From: Undaria pinnatifida | Taxonomy: Eukaryota > Sar > Phaeophyceae > Laminariales > Alariaceae | Assembly: GCA_012845835.1 (NCBI GenBank) | Contig: JABAKD010000023.1 | Coordinates: 9,837,840-9,901,839, forward strand | Length of the DNA stretch: 64,000 nt | Reading direction: 5' to 3' | Part shown: piece by piece, positions 20,700 through 30,879 of the stretch | How the letters are laid out: each line of letters begins with the position of its first letter | Position numbering within the stretch: position 1 is the first letter of the stretch | Position numbers and translations under genes: made by a program | Notes under the pieces: model-generated | Seen by the model: the letters and a program-made list of their open reading frames with translations, nothing else | What the model was told of the DNA's origin: nothing | The model's database searches: none

Positions 20700-21270
20700 A
20701 GGCGAGGTGATGTGGTCATGCAATATCACTGTCATTGAGAACGAAAGGGAGAAATTCGAATCGTTATTGTTTTGAAAGGAACGCTTCGTGTACACGCGCT
20801 CAATTACGTTACTTGGTTAGTGATACTTCGGTTGGCATAGGTTGGGAGGCGATCATGCAGACGGTATGTACGGAATACCTTCCGTAATAAATTGGTAGTA
20901 CGGTTTACCGCAATTTTAACATATCTGTCTGTACCTCCTTTTCACATTATTATTGTCTCACATATACGATTTTACAACTATGATTTTTGCCGTGCCGATG
21001 TGGGGCTCTGAGGTCGCCAACTCGAAGACAGGTTCGTATATATCTTACAAATGCACCAAGCGAGGTGGGCATGCGATGTCACCACTATTGAACGCGAGGG
21101 TGACTTTACTTTGTTGAGCATATGCTACTGCGTTTGGTAGAGGTTGTCAGGCTATCACGCAAACGTCCGGAGGCACGAACTACCCTGCGTAATAGGTTGG
21201 TAACGTGGTTTATACCGCAGTGTTAACATATTTGTCTGTACTTCTTTTTCACATTGTTATTATCTAGTGT
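20700..21270. repeat. Diverged direct duplication, about 215-260 bp x 2
   Basis: 20700-20960 and 21058-21265 share, in order, GATGT-(GG/CA), ATTGA-ACG, a GGTTAG/GGTAGAGGTTG block, CCTTCCGTAATA / CCTGCGTAATA, AACATAT-TGTCTGTAC, and CTTTTTCACATT-TTATT. This is an old duplication. I recognise no gene in either copy. Confidence 0.55.
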
Positions 21271-21924
21271 ACGACCATACGCCCTGTTTTCTCCCCAATG
21301 TCGTCGAAGATGTTGTGGTCCTGTAGATGTCGCGTCCATGTCTGGTGCTCTTGTCAGTGGTGCTCATGATAACATGCTCTAGCGTGTAGTAGATGATCGC
21401 TGAGTGATGTTCCTTTCCTTCACATCAAACAGGTAGTATATATCAGCGCAAGCGCTCGCTTGAAAACGACAAATAAAATTCCTCACACACCTGATACAGA
21501 GGAGACGCGGCCCGAAGATGGTTCAGTATACCGACGGTCAGGAACAGGTTATCGAGCAACGCGCTTGATTTTTACTACGGCTCCTCACTCCACCTAAGAC
21601 ACTATGGGCATGCGTTGGACCTAGTTCACTGATGCCCAAAACCAATTGCAACGGAGGTGATGCAGTGGGCGAATGCTACAATGATAAGCGCTGCTACGAT
21701 CACCACGTCTCATGTTCTGTTTGTTCTTGCGTTCTTAATGATCCTGTTATTTGGCAACAAGCAGTTTGGAAGTACTTTAGGTGTGTGTAAAGACTAAATA
21801 TATGTAGACTTTGCGATGTTTCTGAGTCGTAGGGACCCCAATTTGGAGTCCAGGGTACATCTGTTCCATCTTTTGACTGGGTTTCGTATGTAGACGTGTA
21901 TGTGGTTTTAGTGCGTGGGCATTC

Positions 21925-22260
21925 TTGGTTGATGTTCTAGACTTCGTTATCGTGTTGTTTCAGAGTGGTGTTTTCGAATACATATTTTGTTTGTGTCCAC
22001 GTGGTTGTTGCTACACGTGTATGTTTTGGTTGATGTTATAGGCTTCGTTATCGTGTTGTTTCAGAATGGTCTTCTCAAATACATATTATTTGTTGCTACA
22101 CGTGTATGTTTTGGTTGATGTTCTAGATTTCGTTATCGTGTTGTTTCAGAATGGTGTTCTCAAATACATCTTATTTGTTGCTACACGTGTATGTTTTGGT
22201 TGATGTTGTAGATGTCGCTATCGTGTTGTTGTTTCAGAGTGGTGTTTTAGAACACGTATT
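21925..22260. repeat. Minisatellite, about 85-100 bp x 4
   Basis: The phrase TTGGTTGATGTT starts at 21925, 22026, 22111 and 22196, so the period is 101 then 85 and 85. Each unit continues TTCGTTATCGTGTTGTTTCAG (last unit TCGCTATCG), then TGGTGTT and an ATACAT-TATTTGTTGCTACACG stretch. It is clearly tandem and has no convincing coding frame. Confidence 0.85.
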
Positions 22261-22544
22261 TCATGCGTTTAAACCTGTGGCAGTGTCTTTGCGGCCAGGG
22301 AGGGGAGCGGCGGGGCAGTGGGGGAGAGAAAAGGAGTTTACATCTGTGGCATAGAGATGTACAATCGGCTAGGATGGGAGGATGGGGCGCGCGGGGGGGA
22401 ATCCGGTGCTTTGTCTCTTGTCTATCTACTGGTTCCGAATTTCCTACCAATTGGACGGCTACATTATTAGCCTTTCGTAGCATGTGAAGTTTGATAACAT
22501 CTTTTTGACCTAAGGTGGGTGGGGGGGGCATATATCTGTATACG

Positions 22545-22660
22545 GTGTAAAAATATAAATACACTCCAGCTGTGAGATCGATTTTTTGTCGAAACTCATG
22601 TTTGCAAGTTGTGTGTGATACTCCAATTCGTGTGTAATACGGGTTGTCTGTTCTCATGAA
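22545..22660. repeat. F4 foldback arm (single, reverse orientation)
   Basis: It reads AAATACACTCCAGCTGTGAG, then TTTGTCGAAACTCAT and TGTGTGATACTCC, matching the reverse complement of the F4 arm. The opposite arm is not adjacent. Confidence 0.65.
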
Positions 22661-22969
22661 GGATATAGCTCGGTGACTTTCTAGACCTCTATGTATTGGA
22701 CCAGTTCCGTCGCATACCATGGCAAAGCCATGGTTCGCCCTGACATCTCCAACTATTGTACAGCACACACCCATGATAGACAGGGCACACAAAAAACCTC
22801 TGATGAAATCATGATAAAATAAGCGACAACAAACTTTCGACAACAATATGAGGGGTGTGGCATATATACCCCGCGTAGGTACCTCAAGGCAACTGCTGGA
22901 AATGTTACAGAGTGGGAGATTTGCGAAGTATCATAATTCAGACAATAATTCAACGCATTACTGAACGCT

Positions 22970-23960
22970 TATGGCATGAACGATGGAGCTAAACGATATG
23001 TCAATGCCGCCAGTGGTTCCCCCATCTGCACACACCTCCCACGCACGAACGCACTAGGAAACACATCTCCTCCGCCTCTTACTCTGCCTCTTTTCACTTC
23101 TTCCGCGGTATACTGTTTTGGCACCAAACGGACGGCACCAAACCCAAGGCTATAGTCTGAACCGGCTCGCAAGAAAACAGGGCAGACACTCCACAGGGTG
23201 AGTCCACACGCGCGCACCACGCAACCGGCAGAGAGGACGCAGAGATAGCAGGGTTATAATTTTCCTCCAAAATAACTTCCATGGCCGATTAATGAAAGGC
23301 GTACCCAAGCACTTCAGATTGTGGGCTGCCGATTCAGTTTACTATATATATTGTTTTTCAGCGGATACCTATAGTCTCATAGGTTTGATATGTCATCGCA
23401 TTGCACACTCGCATCTTTTTTCATCAAACAGACATGCCTTGAGTGCGTTTGCAGCTACCGCATCGAAGTGAGTAGCCTGAGACACAATACGTGCTACCCC
23501 GATCGCACCCAGGTACAGAGACGGGCCAAAGCTACACGGTAAGGAGGGATGACCCGACACTCTTGAGGTATGACCAACTTGCGCGCAACCACGTTGGTTG
23601 ACGGTCTAGTTTGGACCCGTCGAGGCGTCTTCGGACTTATCATACTAGTTGTAGTGTGTGGAGTCCCTTGCTCGACGACTGCACGTCGGTCAATGGGCAA
23701 GAGTGCCGTCAACGCTGACATCTCTTGCTGGTTCAAGTACCTGTGCACCCTCCTCTCACACTCGGAATTTGAACGGTTTCGAACAATTCAGCGGGTCCAG
23801 AGCGTAGCAGAAGTCACAAACAATGCCGACAGTATACAACGGGAAACCGAATCACGGCACATAATTGTAATACTAATATTTCCAAATATACAGCCCTGAT
23901 AGGTAATTCCTAAACGAGAGGCTATACACCCATGAGTCCTAAAGGTGGCCCTGTACGGTG
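22970..23960. other. Intergenic with short overlapping frames
   Basis: Frames on both strands of 60-110 codons overlap. The + frame 23570-23899 has a hydrophobic stretch (GLIILVVVCGV), but the minus frame 23494-23748 covers the same DNA and neither resembles a family. No RNA gene or repeat was recognised. Confidence 0.35.
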
Positions 23961-23975
23961 CAGCCCTGGTGTACC

Positions 23976-24186
23976 GTAGCAGTAGTAGCAGTAGTAGTAC
24001 CAGTAGAGCTAGTGGTAGAATTAGTACAAATAGTAGCAGCAGGAGTGGTAGAGCAGCAGAAGTTATCATAGAAATATACTAGTGTAGTAGTAGTAGCAGC
24101 AGTAGCAGCAGTAGTAGTAGTAGTAGTAGGAGTAGTAGTAGTAGTAGCAGCAGTGTAGTAGTAGTAGTAGTAGTAGTAGTAGCAGT

Positions 24187-24218
<32 letters not shown>

Positions 24219-24221
24219 TAG

Positions 24222-24260
<39 letters not shown>

Positions 24261-24265
24261 GTGTA
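23976..24265. repeat. TAG/CTA trinucleotide array, about 290 bp
   Basis: Dominated by TAG repeats with CAG, AGG and ATA interruptions. It yields low-complexity Tyr/Thr/Leu frames on the minus strand that are not genes. Confidence 0.95.
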
Positions 24266-25924
24266 ATATCGCAATAATAATAGAAGTTGCCTATCCTAGA
24301 TTTACGCGTGCTAGATACTGCAGGCAAAACCCCTTCATTTCGTAAGCTGGTTTTTCCTTAGGGGGGGGCATGATCTGCCTAGTGTTTTGCAACCATGTCC
24401 TAGAGCCACGTATAACTAGGGAAATTTATCCAGCCGTGGACGACACAATCATTATCAGCATTATCGCATCATCCCATCAGCCATCAACAAACATCGCGCA
24501 GTCGTTACGCAACAGCCGACAGAGAAAGTGAACATACAGCGTATGATGATGTGAGGGAGCCATCCCTCGGCAGAGGTGCAGCAGAAAGTTCCTGAGCTCT
24601 ATTCTAACACTAGGAACTCAACATCTTACCCGTGAGATGACGTCCGAGGCATTCCGTTGCGCTACCCCAACACGCTCCTACTTCGTATGCCCTCTAGTAG
24701 TGCACTAGGACCACAAATTATTATCGTACAAATTGTTCGAGAAACCTCCCTTTGAGCAGCTTTACCGGGCGGAAACCTTTGCGGGCTCAAAAAGTGCAAA
24801 CCCTACAACGACACGACCCCAGGCCTCGTACAATGCGTTGGACTTGGTATTCAAATTCGGACGAGGGTATGTTTTTACCCAATGCCAATCAGATCATATA
24901 GTGTTGGTGTATCTTCAACGTTGAAGATGCCCGCCGATAAGGAAGGGTCGTTGTGCCCCAAACGTGCAACCTCAACTATGCCGTATGCATGGCGGTGCTC
25001 GTATCGAGAGACAAGCGTGTGGCTTGACTACTGTTTCGTTTACAGCGCCTTCGCCCGGAGTCCACTGGTATCCTCCCAACAGGCGGCATCCCCATCTGAC
25101 GCTCTCACGAGATTGAGCCCCTCAACAAGAAAAGTTTCGTCAAAAGGATAGAGAAAAATGATTTTTTCAGCAGCTGTTTTTGCTATCGTTGGACTCAATA
25201 TACACGGTGGATTGGGCACACGTTAACGAGTGAATATTTTTTTCGCAATGCCAGTGGCGCCTAACGTCAACAACTCTACCCAACATTAACGCTAACCCTA
25301 ACTCGAATGCTATGGGGCGATACGTGCTTAGCTGAGCTGCAGCCGGTGAAGTCCCCAGGTATACTCGGGCGGCTTGAATGTTGTGGTTTGGATTTAATCG
25401 ACGTTGGTTCGGCTGGCTCGGGGTGCTGTGGTGCTGCGACCAGGTCCAGTGACAAAAGGGAGCACAACACCTGTACGAACACCGAGAGACACAGCAACAG
25501 CTAGCACACCTTGTAGTCCGAAAGACTGTCTTGCAAGCTCGAGGTTTTTGCAGGGAGAGCGCCCCGACATTGCTGTGGCGTGTCAACGGAGTACTGTGGC
25601 ACGTGCTGTTTCTTGTGCTAATCGCACGTTTTCGTAACGTCTGTCCCTGCGGCTCCGGCCGAGGGGCCGCTCTCGTGATATGTCGATGTTGCTATCTGAG
25701 ACTGTTTCACAAAGTCGGTTGGCGAATCATAGTATGGGGCACACAAACATAGTAAGATTGGAAATATTGATAAGAGCCTCAAGTCGTAAGACAGTTTCTA
25801 TATAATTTCCAAGGCAATGTGGTCATCATTGCCGAGGGCCTATTTCCTCCTAGATTTGAATATGGCGACATCCCTCTACTTATCACCCTGTTGACCCTGG
25901 TACAAGCTACACTGTAGGTCCAAG

Positions 25925-26360
25925 GGGTGTCGCTGACCTATACAAGTATCTTTCATGCGGAGACAAACCAAGTAACACACGCGGACGGAGGATCACACAC
26001 GGCTTGCAAAACGATGAGTTTCGACAAACGCCTCGATCTCACAGATGGAGTGCATTTATATTTTTAAAATATAGCATTCGCGTTTAGTTGTCACTATAGC
26101 TATAGAATATACCTGGTATAATATGGAATATGTAACTGCACCCACAAATAATATATATGAAGCACAGACTGACTAACATCACCTCGTTGGTCCTGATAGC
26201 TACACTGTATTTGCAAGGCAAGGGGAGTCGCCGACCTATATCCTTAATGAGGACACACAACCCGTAATGCGCGCGATCGGAGTATCACACACAGCTTGCA
26301 AAGATGAGTTTCGACAAAATATTTATCTCACAGCTAGAGTGTATTTTCATTTTTAATAAT
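25925..26360. repeat. Two F4 foldback arms in direct orientation
   Basis: 25925-26070 and 26203-26360 both contain a GTCGC(T/C)GACCTATA block, then a CGCG-(A/G)TCGG or ACGGAGGATCACACAC block, GCTTGCAAA, GAGTTTCGACAAA and a C(T)AGA(T)GGAGTG tail. The second is the better conserved. The segment between them is AT-rich. Confidence 0.65.
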
Positions 26361-26670
26361 ATATTTACAAGATCGGCAATTTTTCACAACTGCTTGCTGC
26401 AACAGCAGCAACCACAGCTACTTCCACAATGACATCGGTGACAATCGATCACGCAAGGTTCTCGTCTGAAAACGATTTCACCACCCCACTACTGAGAGTG
26501 CCTCTCCAAGAAATTCCTATTTTCGAGGAACTATATGTCAGTTCGATACTACTGCGTTCTGGCTCTCTCTGTTCTTTTACAAGACAGATTGTTTGTGCGC
26601 TACACCACCGCTACAACCGTGCTTTTTGCAACACGCAACGTAATGTGAACATATATCTGTCAGGAAATCA

Positions 26671-26696
26671 CCCCCCCCCCCCCCCCCCCCCCCCCC
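26671..26696. repeat. Poly-C run, 26 bp
   Basis: An uninterrupted C tract (G on the minus strand), a candidate quadruplex or i-motif and a probable assembly or polymorphism hotspot. A Pro run in the overlapping frame is a by-product. Confidence 0.95.
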
Positions 26697-27027
26697 TCAA
26701 ATACAAAACGTTTCAATTCGATTATCTTTACAATCGGAAGAACAATGCCAAGTTCGCTATATCGGGTTCTACGACACTACAATTGATGCTACTGTGTGGA
26801 CGAAATGACGCTGCCTGGGCGCGCCTCTTGCACCTAGTATTATAGTGTAATATTCTCCGACAAACGAGGGCGTAGTCCAAAACGAAGGCGGCCATCTCTA
26901 CGGGCTGGTTTCAGGGAGAGAGAGTGTTATCAGGCTTATTTTGGATGAGCTATTGGTTAACCTTTTGCAAGTAAGTGGTCAAACGGACTAACACCCCACT
27001 AAGAATCAGGAAAAAAAATAAATATAT

Positions 27028-27127
27028 ATATCGTATTTCCAACGATTTTGGGTTAAGGAGTGAGTGTCTTTAGTCGTTCGGAATACATTTCAGACGAAAA
27101 TTGCCACCTCTATCGCAGCACGCGTCT
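27028..27127 (+). repeat. MITE family F1, partial copy (forward)
   Basis: It contains TTTCCAACGATTTTGGGTTA, AGGAG, ACATTTCAGACGAAAA and CACCTCTATCGCAGCACGCG, the 3' half of the F1 consensus. The 5' half is not recognisable. Confidence 0.65.
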
Positions 27128-27537
27128 GTGTATAACATATATATATCAAATAGGTTTTGGAAGTAGTTCGAACACCTGTGTTGCGGTAAAATCGCCCTCC
27201 GCTGACTACGCGATAAACATTGGGGTATTATGCCCATCATTGTTTGCGTGACACGCCGAGAGGGTACTTCATGGCTCGGCACGTCTCCCCCGCCGCACCA
27301 CCGCTACGTCCATCTCATCGGCTGCAAGCGCAACAATGGATGATACACAGTCATTTAAGCTACAGGCTGGTTCACGTTCTAGTCTAAACCCCAACAATTT
27401 CCCGAATGTCTGCACGCCGTTTTTACGCTTCGAAGACCCCACCTGTTTTTTTTTTTCGTATTATTGTCTTTTTGACAGAATTTTCGTAAGTTATGATATT
27501 TTGGAAAAATGGACCACCTTAGCCCAAATACTTCCTG

Positions 27538-28302
27538 CTAAACAAAAACAAAGAGAAAATAAACGGAAATGTCAGACATCGGGATGGGCACGTAGAGCAC
27601 GCGTGTGTGCAAATTTTCATGTTCTATCTGTATAAAACATCGTCGACATTGGACCTTTGTGCTTAAAAATGAGTAAGATGCATTACTTTTTTTTTGGTGG
27701 CTTGGTTTCAGTGTAGGACATATTTTTTTCGCTAGACTCTGCTTAAGGTTGAACACAGGCAGATCAGATGTTCGTTTTTGGAGAAAAAAAAACTCGGCAT
27801 TCCTTGGAGAGCCTCCAATCATTTCGTGAAATATACGGCGCTTTTTTCTGTCGCCTCCGCTTGCTTGAAGAAAGACTGAATATTGTTCGATGCGAGTTTC
27901 GTTCGTGGAGACAGCCCAAGGACGTATACAACAGGTATATGGCCGTGTCACCCTATTTAAATGGTCATGGGGGTGACAATTATACCAAATATTCGCCCTT
28001 GGACAAGATATTGCGAGTGGCATGTTCGCGGGGGGAGTTGTCTTAAACTTGCTTTTGCTTGAACCAGTGTTTATTAAGGACCTGTGTACCTTGGCCATGG
28101 GATTTTTCATCCGGTAGCAGCTGAATTTACCTCCAAGTCTGTTTTCGGGAGAGGTCTTAAGCTCCCGAATTCGAGGAACCTCAGGAAAAAAGTGATGCAC
28201 CTCTATGAGCGGCAAGCGTCCACATATCACGTGTCCCAACTCAGGTACTGTACTACCAGGTACATCACATTGTGGTGCACGACACTCTGATTTTTTTTCC
28301 AT
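27538..28302 (-). CDS. 254-codon open frame, unrecognised, doubtful gene
   Basis: An ATG-started frame (MEKKSECRAPQCDVPGS) runs 254 codons without a stop, which is long for this gene-poor DNA. It is basic and Lys/Ser-rich, with no domain, signal peptide or membrane segment that I recognise. It overlaps an F1 MITE fragment (28078-28217), which speaks against a conserved host gene. No neighbouring exon or promoter supports it. Confidence 0.2.
   Translation of the reverse strand: MEKKSECRAPQCDVPGSTVPELGHVICGRLPLIEVHHFFPEVPRIRELKTSPENRLGGKFSCYRMKNPMAKVHRSLINTGSSKSKFKTTPPANMPLAISCPRANIWYNCHPHDHLNRVTRPYTCCIRPWAVSTNETRIEQYSVFLQASGGDRKKRRIFHEMIGGSPRNAEFFFLQKRTSDLPVFNLKQSLAKKICPTLKPSHQKKSNASYSFLSTKVQCRRCFIQIEHENLHTRVLYVPIPMSDISVYFLFVFV
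28078..28217 (-). repeat. MITE family F1, partial copy (reverse)
   Basis: It shows CCATGGGATTTTTCATCCGG, TCGGGAGAGGTCTTAAGCTC, GAGGAACCTCAGG and GTGATGCACCTCTATG, the half next to one inverted end. The other half is absent. Confidence 0.65.
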
Positions 28303-29235
28303 CTATCTCGTCGCCCAGTATGATTTCCCTGCTAGCAGCAGCGCTCCCGCGGATCATCCGATAGTTCCCGTCAATCACGCACGAACCACGAAGTTCTTAA
28401 CTTCCCATGTTCGACGGATGACCCGACGCGAGATACACACCTGCAGACCAGGTACCTTGTGCGGCATATGTCTGGCAAATGCTGTTCAGTCACGGGTATC
28501 GGCCAAATACACGATGATTGATATACATGCGTGATAAAATGCCACCCTTCTCGCGCCTGTGCTGGCACTGCGTCACCAGAACCGTTTACCCCGCAGCCAG
28601 GTTATCCTAGACGACCACATCGGTAAAACAAAAACATTGGCTACAACAGGCCTCGTAAATTGGGAGTCTAGGGATTACCTGTGAAACCATTTTCATGGTT
28701 CGCGCTAGAACCAGTTATTACAGTATATGTCACATTCACATCACGGCGATTATCACATATATTCGTGGAAAAGCAAGTGACGGTGATTATCCTAGTGGAG
28801 CACCCTCGTCGCGCTCCTCCCAACGCTGGGTATTTCGTAGACTTATCATTTGTCAGCCTTGCTGTTTCCAAGCATCGAGACAAAAGAAAGATAGATGAGC
28901 GCGACGCCGTGAAACATTTTGGAGAGCGCTTTAGTAAAAGCGGCAACTCGTCGTCCCCATCGGGGACTTCTGTAACAGCAACAACACCCGACCAGGAAAC
29001 AGTGTGCGGTCGGATATTCACGAGACAAAACAATATCGGCAGACTTTATGTGAACAAAAAAATGGAATAATTATCCTCATCCAGCTGTGAGGTCGACCAA
29101 GAACGCTTTTGATCAAAATCTCAGCTTTTCAAGCTGCGCAGTCGCGTGAAATTTCGATCGCTCGTGTTATGGGGTGTGTATGTCCCTGATGAAGGGTACC
29201 GGCCGGCTTCTCCCTGTTAATGCCATGGTCGACAG

Positions 29236-29508
29236 GACCCAGGCTACGGTAGGGGGGTCCCTTTTTCGGCCTTGAATTTCAGTGGCTAGGGGTCACTCGC
29301 GCGAGAAACCCCTTTGTTCTTCTGCGATCTTACTTTTTCTTCATGTTTTATATTGACGAAATCAATCCGCAATGCAAAGGTATTCTAAGCTGCTCCGAAA
29401 CAACTGCCTAAACCATTTTCGTCCGTGAGATACAGAGTCACTCGTGCGACCGGCTCAAACATACCAGTGAAAACGGGGGTACCCCCCCTACCGTAGCCCT
29501 GGTCTACA
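29236..29508. repeat. MITE family F2, full copy with inverted ends
   Basis: The left end CAGGCTACGGTAGGGGGG is mirrored by CCCCCCCTACCGTAGCCCTG at the right. Inside the ends, GGGGTCACTCGCGCGAG pairs with the AGTCACTCGTGCGACCGG block near the right end. Length 273 bp, no coding. Other copies: 36073-36348, 40686-40964, 47397-47670, 48433-48686, with fragments at about 35555-35628, 40263-40324 and 43350-43462. Confidence 0.75.
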
Positions 29509-29696
29509 GGACAACGACGTTCAGCCTTACTCTGCGCACGGAAACTGTATAACCCGCATTTAAAGGGGACAAAAAAAGATATATGTGGAATTCAGCAATA
29601 ATAATGAAACAAGCAATTGTTGTAGTATGGTTTAACGTTCGTAGTGGGGGCTGCTTAGTTAGGTCTATCGGGTTTGTTTGCAATTCCCTGTGCACG

Positions 29697-30082
29697 TGTA
29701 ATGGAGTGCCCTTCGTAGAAGGATAGTTTATGGATTCGACGTGAAACCATATCATGGTTGAGGTGAAACCACGTGACATTAGATGTCACATTCACGTCAA
29801 GGCCATCATAGATGGGCGATAATGTAGGTGAGGATGATGGGACAAGCAGGACGCCCCACATCTCACTACCTGCTCTACCAGCTCTACCTGCTATACTTGC
29901 TCTGCCTGCACTACCGTGTGCCAAGGGCCTGTTTTGTCTGTCTAGTAGAGTTCAATGTAGAGGACAAAATGTATAAGCTTTTGAGTCTATCCAGCGAGCC
30001 ATGAGGAGAGACCAAACAAGGGCACCGGAACCCATGAGGAGCACGCTTCCCAACACCGACCAACCACGCATCCCCCGCTCGG
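29697..30082 (-). repeat. Repeat family F3, copy A (truncated at 30082)
   Basis: Nearly identical to 33398-33798 from GTGTAATGGAGTGCCC to CCGCTCGG, where similarity stops. It includes a short CAGGTAGAG-type tandem (minus strand). On the minus strand, TGGTTGGTCGG ... GAAGCGTGCTC ... CATGGGTTCCGG resembles the D-arm/T-arm layout of a tRNA, so it may be tRNA-derived. Confidence 0.8.
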
Positions 30083-30232
30083 ACCTCTCCGCAGTGTGTG
30101 CGTTTTTGGAACGTATTTCCTCCCGACTCTGGCGTTCGTGAATTTTCGGAACCGATACCTTCCGCTTTCGCGTCCATGCAACGCGGGTATTATTTGTTTT
30201 ATTTCTTAGTATTTCTGGGCACGCTTGCTTTT

Positions 30233-30627
30233 AACAGAGTTTTCAGAAAAATGGGAACGGAGCCTAAAATGAGAACCAAGCGTTATCTCCAGAACCATGT
30301 GGTGTATCAGAGAACCGAAATGATCCTGCGAAACCCCTTGGCCAGCCCTGTGAGAGGAGCTCGTCAGAACGGTCATGCTCCATCTCATGCCTTCGGGTGG
30401 GCGCAAAAAGCGATATGCGCTGGCTCTATGGTGATTTCTCTAGATGCTGGCTACCGAGGCGATGCCGAGGACTTCCAGCCTGAGCGACAGCTCATTCGAA
30501 GGCTGCTGTACAGCCCCACAGGACTGTCATTTTATTTTTTTTGAGTTGTACATAATTGGTTTGCCTTCTAAAAAAAACCGTCCGTTCTCATTTTAGGCTC
30601 CGTTCCCATTTTTCAGAAAACTCTGTT
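30233..30627. repeat. MITE-like element with 44-bp inverted ends
   Basis: The left end runs from AACAGAGTTTTCAGAAAAAT through GGGAACGGAGCCTAAAATGA to GAAC (30233-30276). It is matched by its reverse complement at 30584-30627, with a single mismatch visible. Total 395 bp. T runs flank both ends, so a target duplication cannot be read. The 148-codon + frame that spans it (30098-30544) is a by-product. Confidence 0.8.
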
Positions 30628-30879
30628 TTTTTAGTGGTTATCGCTGTGCGCAGCAAACGACCGACCGTAGTAGCCTTATCTCCTTTCTTCTGGGAGAATT
30701 TTTTCGCGGACGCTTAGTGCGCGTATTAGCTTTGGACCCTGCTGTCTCAGTACAATTCTACCTGGTAGTTACCAGTATCGTCAGTGTTATCGCTTTGTGG
30801 CCCCCCACAGTATTCCCTTACAGTCCCAGTATCATTGAGCCCCCAACAACGTTTTAACGTAGTAGTATGCCTTCCGTCT

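Noticed and set aside
20495..20719. 74-codon minus frame
   Set aside because: Short, no family resemblance, overlaps the start of a diverged duplication.
23939..24327. Poly-Tyr/Thr/Leu frames on the minus strand
   Set aside because: Pure translation of the TAG trinucleotide array.
25287..25304. Telomere-like CTAACCCTAAC
   Set aside because: Only about two units, in the middle of the window with no array; too short to call a telomeric relic.
30098..30544. 148-codon + frame
   Set aside because: It runs through the left end and interior of the 395-bp inverted-repeat element; no motif; a by-product of the repeat.
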